From DATKSS01 sp049582065 (GTDB lineage Bacteria > Chloroflexota > Dormibacteria > Dormibacterales > Dormibacteraceae), in the NCBI GenBank assembly GCA_049582065.1, contig JBAUTF010000318.1:1-12797 (forward strand): a stretch of DNA of 12,797 bases, read 5' to 3'. This document shows, one piece after another, positions 6,892-10,466 of this stretch. The stretch's first letter is position 1. Every line of letters starts with the position of its first letter. Both the position numbers and the translations under genes were made by a program. The notes beneath the pieces were generated by a model. The model worked only from the letters and a program-made list of their open reading frames with translations. It searched no databases and had not been told where the DNA came from.

Positions 6892-6966
6892 TGGGGAGTG
6901 GCGCAACGGTAGCGCAGCTGACTCTGGATCAGAAGGTTGAAGGTTCGAATCCTTCCTCCCCAGCCA
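6892..6966 (+). tRNA. tRNA-Gln (anticodon CTG)
   Basis: The full cloverleaf can be folded by hand. The acceptor stem is TGGGGAG (6892-6898) with CTCCCCA (6956-6962). The D stem GCGC/GCGC (6901-6904, 6912-6915) closes loop AACGGTA. The anticodon arm GCTGA/TCAGA has loop CTCTGGA (6922-6928), with CTG at 6924-6926 reading CAG codons. The T arm GAAGG/CCTTC has loop TTCGAAT (6944-6950). Discriminator G6963 and an encoded CCA (6964-6966) follow. The outermost anticodon-stem pair is G-A, a mild mismatch. The 3' 45 nt are duplicated at 9745-9789, marking an integration site. Confidence 0.96.
6922..6966 (+). repeat. Left att-like direct repeat (3' half of intact tRNA-Gln)
   Basis: These are the 45 nt from anticodon-loop position 32 to the CCA end. 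The copy at 9745-9789 differs only at 6950 (T here, C at 9773), the last base of the T loop, a change that keeps the tRNA fold intact. Flanks outside the 45 nt show no similarity. Confidence 0.75.
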
Positions 6967-6998
6967 CTTCCTCCGCAGCCAAGTCTCGTGGCGTGAAT

Positions 6999-7016
6999 AT
7001 CAACCGAACGGTCGAT
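6999..7016. promoter_or_regulatory. Operator-like near-palindrome, site 1 (upstream of the NTF2-like gene)
   Basis: ATCAACCGAACGGTCGAT is an 18-bp near-palindrome: half-sites ATCAACCG and CGGTCGAT are complementary except at one position. It is nearly identical to site 2 at 9224-9241. A TAnnnT hexamer (TACGTT, 7039-7044) begins 23 nt after its end, so the site is centred about -43 relative to the predicted start of transcription, at or next to the ATG 7052. No other full copy was seen in the window. Confidence 0.55.
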
Positions 7017-7018
7017 GT

Positions 7019-7030
7019 TCGTTCGAACGA
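7019..7030. repeat. Perfect 12-bp palindrome next to operator site 1
   Basis: TCGTTCGAACGA is a perfect palindrome 2 bp after operator-like site 1 and 21 bp before the NTF2-like ATG, covering the expected -35 to -20 region. No counterpart accompanies site 2, so it may be chance or a separate binding site. Confidence 0.3.
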
Positions 7031-7051
7031 GCCGGCGTTACGTTTGGTCCC

Positions 7052-7501
7052 ATGAATGACAGATCGATACCTGACGCGTTTCTCACAGCGCTTTCGTTGC
7101 GCGATTTCGGCCGCCTCGCAGAGTGTCTCGCGCCGTCGGCACAAGCACGGATGTTGTTGCCGCGGGGGCCGGAGGTGAGCTCAGGACGAGATGAGATCGC
7201 GCGGCGCCTTGAAGGCTGGTTCGCGTCCGGATCCGACTTCGGTGTCCTCGAGTCCCACCACGAGCTGGTTGGGCTCCGCCACCGCCTCAGCTGGCGTTTT
7301 CGGATGAGCCGCAACAACCAGGCGCCCGAGATCATCGAGCAGGTCGCGTTCGTCGATGTCGGGCCTGACGGCATTAGCGAGATCGACCTGCTCTGTTCAG
7401 GCTTTCTGCGGGAAGTTGAGCCCGCGGCCGTCGCCGGAAAGGACGCAGTCGTTCAGTGCTCGATTGATGCGGGGGCTAAGAAACTGGTGGCCGGCGCCTG
7501 A
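7052..7501 (+). CDS. NTF2-like / SnoaL-type alpha+beta cone protein
   Basis: A 149-aa soluble protein. The opening IPDAFLTALSLRDFGRLAECLAPSAQARMLLPRGPEVSSGRDEIARRLEGWF is the standard start of NTF2-like (SnoaL/limonene-epoxide-hydrolase) folds: a helix, 'D...l...lapda..r...p.g....Gr..I...l..wf', then strands. Later strands read HELVGLRHRLSWRFRMS and EIIEQVAFVDVGPDGISEIDLLCSGF. These folds form a pocket used for enzymes, ligand binding or scaffolding, and catalytic residues vary, so no activity can be assigned. It is the first gene inside the tRNA-Gln island and follows the operator-like palindrome. The ATG lies 7 nt after a TACGTT hexamer, fitting a leaderless transcript. By eye its third-codon positions are less GC-rich than in yvcK or the glycosyltransferase, compatible with acquisition. 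Confidence 0.75.
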   Translation: MNDRSIPDAFLTALSLRDFGRLAECLAPSAQARMLLPRGPEVSSGRDEIARRLEGWFASGSDFGVLESHHELVGLRHRLSWRFRMSRNNQAPEIIEQVAFVDVGPDGISEIDLLCSGFLREVEPAAVAGKDAVVQCSIDAGAKKLVAGA

Positions 7502-7626
7502 ACCATCGTCTTTCGCCTGACGGCCTAGGCTTGTCCACGCGTCGGGAGCCCGGGTCATGTTGCCTCAGAAACGCCGGGCCAGCGCGTCCGGCGGCGCCCG
7601 CATAATGCTCGGATCATCGACAGGAC

Positions 7627-7632
7627 GGGAGG
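7627..7632 (+). promoter_or_regulatory. Shine-Dalgarno GGGAGG that decides the HD-GYP-LuxR start
   Basis: GGGAGG is followed by 7 nt and then GTA GCG AAC GAA at 7640. This is ideal spacing for an initiation codon, but the triplet is GTA, not GTG. No ATG, GTG or TTG exists in this frame between the in-frame TAG at 7526 and GTG 7727. A CATAAT hexamer (7601-7606) upstream may be the -10. Confidence 0.5.
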
Positions 7633-7639
7633 CGGCCGG

Positions 7640-9220
7640 GTAGCGAACGAAGGCAAAACCGAGCGCGGGCTTGGCCTGGCCGAGCTGCTCGCCGCGGTTT
7701 CGCTCGCCACCGACCTCGCACATGACGTGCCGGCGGAAAGCGCGCTTCGGGACGCTGTACTTGCAGTTGAGCTGGCTCGACTCGCGGGCTGGTCTGAGCC
7801 TCACCTCTCGGATGTGTTCTACCTCGCGTTGCTGTATCACATTGGCTGCACGGGCGCAGTCGCAGCACAGAGCCGGCTTGGGGCGGGCGACGACTTGAGC
7901 GTGCGCCGGTGGATGTCCGAAGCCGACTACGCAGATCGTCCGCAGCTGCTACGCATTGCCGTCACCAGGCTCGCTCCGAAGTGGGGACCCACGGCTTGGG
8001 CCCCAGCAATGGCAGCGTTAGCGGCCGCCGGACGGAATCTCCCGGAGGCGTTGGCCAACACAGCCGAGGCCGCCGCTCGCCTTTCACAAAGGCTGGGAGC
8101 GAGTCCTCGAGTCACTTCATCGTTGAGACACGCTTATGGACGCTGGGACGGTCAGGTTTTCCCGTTGCTACCAAGCGGCGAAGGACTATCGGCGACTGCT
8201 CGCCTCGTACACCTGGTGCACGTGGCCCAGACATACCACCAGATGGGTGGTGCCGATGCCGCGGATGAGGTGGTGCGTCGCCGCAGCGGCACGGAGTTCG
8301 ACCCGGACCTGGCCAGGCTGTGGTTGCAGAACAGCCACGATCTGCTTCGCAACGTGCCACTTGATTCGGTTTGGGATCAAGCCTTGTACACCGAACCCGA
8401 GCCCCGCCGGCGCGTCGGTCTGGCCCATCTGGACGATGTGTGCAGCGCTCTCGCCGACTTCGTCGACCTCGCGTCGCCCTTCACGTCAGGGCACTCGGCC
8501 CGGGTCGCGCGTCTGGCTGAGGGCGCAGCGCTAAACGCGGGCCTTGACACGGAAGAGGCGGCGACGGTCAGGCGCGCCGGGCAGGTCCATGACCTCGGCA
8601 TGGTCAGCGTCCCAAACCGGGTGTGGATCAAGCGCGGGCCGCTCAATCCTGCCGAGTGGGAGCGGGTTCGCCTGCACGCATACCACAGCCAGCGCATCCT
8701 CAGCCCGGCGGCGCCGTTGCGGTCTCCAGCATCCGTAGCGGGTCTGCATCATGAGCGACTCGACGGCTCCGGCTACCACCGCGGATTGCCCGCATCAGCG
8801 GTGCCTCTGCCTGCCCGTCTCCTCGCCGTCGCCGAGATCTATCAGTCGATGACCGAGCATCGTGCATGGCGGCCGGCACTTACGCCTAGGGAGGCGACGA
8901 GTCACTTGCGCGATGAGGTCGCGGCTCGCCGCCTAGACGCCCGCGCAGTCGATGCTGTACTCGTCGCCGCTGGTCAGCCCCTGCCAAGCGGAAGGTCAAG
9001 CCGGGCGTGGCCGGCCGGACTCACCGATCGTGAGGTGGAGGTGCTGAGGGCGATCACGCGCGGACTTGCCAACAAGCAGATCGGGCGGGAGCTCCACGTC
9101 TCTCAAGCGACGGTGCACACGCACGTGATCAATCTCTATGGCAAGATCGGCGTCCACACACGGGCGGGCGCCACGCTGTTCGCCTTCGAGCACGACCTCA
9201 CCGACCCGGCGAATCTATGA
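7640..9220 (+). CDS. HD-GYP domain protein with C-terminal LuxR-type helix-turn-helix
   Basis: About 526 aa from 7640, or 497 aa from GTG 7727. Numbers below use 7727. The N-terminal part (LSDVFYLALLYHIGCTG, 28-43, to HAYGRWDGQVFP and RRRSGTEFDPDLARLW near 185-199) looks like a first, degenerate HD repeat. The second repeat carries the HD-GYP signature: GHSARVARLA (255-264), VHDLGMVSVP (287-296, metal-binding His-Asp), His317/His320, and HHERLDGSGYHRG (341-353), where GYP has become GYH. HD-GYP domains hydrolyse or sense cyclic di-GMP through a metal centre. A LuxR/GerE DNA-binding domain follows (GLTDREVEVLRAITRGLANKQIGRELHVSQATVHTHVINLYGKI, 431-474). The protein is thus a likely nucleotide-responsive transcription factor. 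Conserved-looking sequence (GLGLAELLAAVSLATDL) lies upstream of 7727, so the longer form is preferred despite its GTA codon. Whether it retains phosphodiesterase activity is uncertain. Confidence 0.85.
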   Translation, partial: VANEGKTERGLGLAELLAAVSLATDLAHDVPAESALRDAVLAVELARLAGWSEPHLSDVFYLALLYHIGCTGAVAAQSRLGAGDDLSVRRWMSEADYADRPQLLRIAVTRLAPKWGPTAWAPAMAALAAAGRNLPEALANTAEAAARLSQRLGASPRVTSSLRHAYGRWDGQVFPLLPSGEGLSATARLVHLVHVAQTYHQMGGADAADEVVRRRSGTEFDPDLARLWLQNSHDLLRNVPLDSVWDQALYTEPEPRRRVGLAHLDDVCSALADFVDLASPFTSGHSARVARLAEGAALNAGLDTEEAATVRRAGQVHDLGMVSVPNRVWIKRGPLNPAEWERVRLHAYHSQRILSPAAPLRSPASVAGLHHERLDGSGYHRGLPASAVPLPARLLAVAEIYQSMTEHRAWRPALTPREATSHLRDEVAARRLDARAVDAVLVAAGQPLPSGRSSRAWPAGLTDREVEVLRAITRGLANKQIGRELHVSQATVHTHVINLYGKIGVHTRAGATLFAFEHDLTDPANL

Positions 9221-9223
9221 GAA

Positions 9224-9241
9224 ATCGACCGAACGGTTGAT
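9224..9241. promoter_or_regulatory. Operator-like near-palindrome, site 2 (upstream of the DUF4242 gene)
   Basis: ATCGACCGAACGGTTGAT matches site 1 at 16 of 18 positions; the two differences sit at mirrored half-site positions, so each site is the near reverse complement of the other. It starts 3 nt after the HD-GYP-LuxR stop codon. A TAGGGT hexamer (9264-9269) begins 23 nt after its end, the same distance as at site 1. Confidence 0.55.
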
Positions 9242-9263
9242 TCCGCCGGTGCGCCGTGGCGAG

Positions 9264-9269
9264 TAGGGT
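9264..9269 (+). promoter_or_regulatory. Candidate -10 element (TAGGGT) for the DUF4242 gene
   Basis: The hexamer keeps the TAnnnT core and is spaced from operator site 2 exactly as TACGTT is from site 1. The matching -35 position (TTCCGC at 9241) is poor, as expected for an activator-dependent promoter. The predicted transcript starts near 9276, giving a leader of about 30 nt. Confidence 0.4.
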
Positions 9270-9292
9270 GTAGCCATGGAGTTGGACTCGTG

Positions 9293-9300
9293 AAGGAGGT
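9293..9300 (+). promoter_or_regulatory. Full-length Shine-Dalgarno AAGGAGGT for the DUF4242 gene
   Basis: An eight-base match to the anti-SD sequence lies 5 nt before the ATG at 9306. It is the strongest ribosome-binding site in the window and contrasts with the leaderless-type starts elsewhere, predicting high translation of a small protein. Confidence 0.75.
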
Positions 9301-9305
9301 TCGGG

Positions 9306-9557
9306 ATGCCGCTGTACATGGATATCCATCACAAGATCGACGGCCTCACAGCGGAGGCGATCAAGGGCGCGCACGAACAAGACGTGAAGGTTCAGAAAAA
9401 GCACGGCGTTACATACCACAAGTACTGGTTCGATGAGGCCTCTGGCAAGGCCTTCTGTTTGGTCGAGGCTCCCAACAAGGAAGCCGCCAACGCAGTGCAT
9501 CGTGAAGCCCACGGTTTGGTGGCCGATGAGCTCATCGAGGTACAAGAGGGGGCTTAG
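9306..9557 (+). CDS. DUF4242 protein, SCO4226-like (possible nickel-binding)
   Basis: A short soluble protein of 83 aa. The sequence PLYMDIHHKIDGLTAEAIKGAH, then HGVTYHKYWFDEASGKAFCLVEAPNKEAANAVHREAHGLVADELIEV, follows the DUF4242 (PF14026) pattern 'M..FMDVH....gvt.e.l..AH..D......GV.f..yW.d...GkvFCL.eaP..eaa..vH..AhG...deiyeV'. The ferredoxin-like fold forms dimers, and the Streptomyces coelicolor member SCO4226 was described as a nickel-binding protein. Several His residues here (including the HH pair near the N-terminus and the conserved AH and VHREAHG) and a Cys could serve as ligands. It has its own promoter region with operator site 2 and a very strong Shine-Dalgarno. It is the last gene of the tRNA-Gln island. 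Metal binding is inferred from the family only. Confidence 0.85.
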   Translation: MPLYMDIHHKIDGLTAEAIKGAHEQDVKVQKKHGVTYHKYWFDEASGKAFCLVEAPNKEAANAVHREAHGLVADELIEVQEGA

Positions 9558-9674
9558 CTCGACCTGCAGCATGTTGCACGGCAACGCAGTTCGGCTGGCC
9601 CAAGGACTTGGAGCCTTCCAGGAGCGCTACGCGCTGGATCTGCTCCAAATTCGCGCCCTGGGCTCAGATGCGGG

Positions 9675-9708
9675 GCCGCCGCGTAATTCACTTATCAGAC
9701 GCGGCGGC
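9675..9708 (+). terminator. Perfect 10-bp inverted repeat, possible terminator or element-end structure
   Basis: GCCGCCGCGT (9675-9684) and ACGCGGCGGC (9699-9708) are perfect reverse complements around a 14-nt AT-rich loop, followed by TTAATT. The stem is very stable, but the T tract is short and the hairpin lies 118 nt past the DUF4242 stop and only 36 nt before the att-like repeat. It could therefore be a weak intrinsic terminator or a recombination arm structure. Confidence 0.45.
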
Positions 9709-9744
9709 TTAATTCCAAAGGGCCGTTGTCGATATCACGTGTTG

Positions 9745-9789
9745 CTCTGGATCAGAAGGTTGAAGGTTCGAACCCTTCCTCCCCAGCCA
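9745..9789 (+). repeat. Right att-like direct repeat (tRNA-Gln 3' fragment)
   Basis: The fragment starts at CTCTGGATCAG in the anticodon loop and ends CTCCCCAGCCA, identical to 6922-6966 except C9773 for T6950. There is no matching 5' half in front of it (the preceding bases are unrelated), so it is not a functional tRNA gene. Confidence 0.75.
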
Positions 9790-10466
9790 TTCGATACAGC
9801 GTACGAACCTGACCAGAATGAGGAACCCGGAAGAGCGGTGTGATCGAACTCCGGCTCTCGACCTGGACCCCCGGCCACCAGCTTTTGAATGACAACCTTC
9901 CGTCGACGAAGGGCGGCAGCTTAACCAAGACTTTCGCGCCGCCAAAGGAGCACACCGCCAATTTAAAAGCGGAGCGCTTCCCACCAGGTAGTCGACCGCC
10001 ACCGTTCCCTGGGAACGAAGCGTCATGGCGCCCGCCGTCGAACTTCCCAGCGTGCTGACGACAACCGAAGTCAACCGAGCGATCGCGGCCGCGCCAATGG
10101 AGATCAAGGTGCCCCCAACGAGTCGCGCTCGCGCAGTTGCGAGCCGTTCTCGCGCTGCATCGGCATCGATGCTCGCGACGACGCCGATCAGCGTGTAGGG
10201 ACTGAGGATGACCGAGGGTCACGTAAGGGAGAAACAGCCTGTACCGCCTGATATCGCTCCATCGCCTTCACCAACTCGGGCATCACACAGGGATCGAGCG
10301 ATGTTTCTCCGTCGCAGCCGGGCCGCCCAGGGGCCCGCCCTTCCCAAGCTCGAAAGCGCACAAGAAAACGTGGGATTTCCTGTTACCATCGCTGACCGAG
10401 ATCACCAAAGGCAGCATTACCAATTTGACACAGCACGCACGTGGTCTCCTCGAAGCCGGGTAGCCC
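9790..10466. other. Non-coding interval with traces of a degraded minus-strand frame
   Basis: No convincing complete gene is seen in these 677 bases. On the minus strand, a protein-like stretch MPELVKAMERYQAVQAV (from ATG 10283) runs out of frame near 10215. A second minus frame then continues with SPYTLIGVVASIDADAARERLATARARLVG and into GGTLISIGAAAIAR (about 10200-10085). Together they look like one reading interrupted by a frameshift. I do not recognise a family. The plus-strand frames here look like shadows. The interval also contains the upstream region of the glycosyltransferase gene. Confidence 0.25.
10425..10430 (+). promoter_or_regulatory. Consensus -35 hexamer (TTGACA) upstream of the glycosyltransferase
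   Basis: TTGACA is a perfect -35 match 36 nt before the ATG at 10467. The expected -10 position (10448-10453) reads CCTCGA, a poor match, so this is only a candidate promoter, perhaps one needing an activator or a different sigma factor. Confidence 0.3.

Larger units (their letters stand above)
6922..9789. mobile_element. Putative small genomic island integrated at tRNA-Gln
   Basis: The segment is bounded by the intact tRNA-Gln 3' half (6922-6966) and a second copy of the same 45 nt (9745-9789), in direct orientation with 44/45 identity. Matching begins in the anticodon loop and stops exactly after CCA. This is the classic att structure left by tyrosine-recombinase elements that use tRNA genes: the tRNA stays whole at one end and a 3' fragment is left at the other. 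Inside lie an NTF2-like gene, an HD-GYP-LuxR gene and a DUF4242 gene, with two shared operator-like sites. No integrase, relaxase or transposase is present. The element is therefore a remnant, a satellite mobilised in trans, or one end of a once larger island. Confidence 0.6.

Noticed and set aside
6929..7144. Minus-strand open frames ending GEEGFEPSTF here and at 9752-10222, plus GRKGSNLQPSDPE at 9709-10107
   Set aside because: These peptides are the antisense translation of the tRNA-Gln 3' half, a well-known source of spurious proteins. Their recurrence confirms the tRNA duplication rather than a gene family.
10024..10197. A 57-codon plus-strand frame starting ATG 10024
   Set aside because: Its Arg/Ala/Ser-rich second half is the shadow of a better-looking minus-strand reading, and no ribosome-binding site precedes it.
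10300..10466. A cyclic di-GMP riboswitch upstream of the glycosyltransferase
   Set aside because: The stretch has GCCGGGTAG-like wording near the start codon, but the conserved GGCAAACC and GCAAAGCC elements of the GEMM class are absent.
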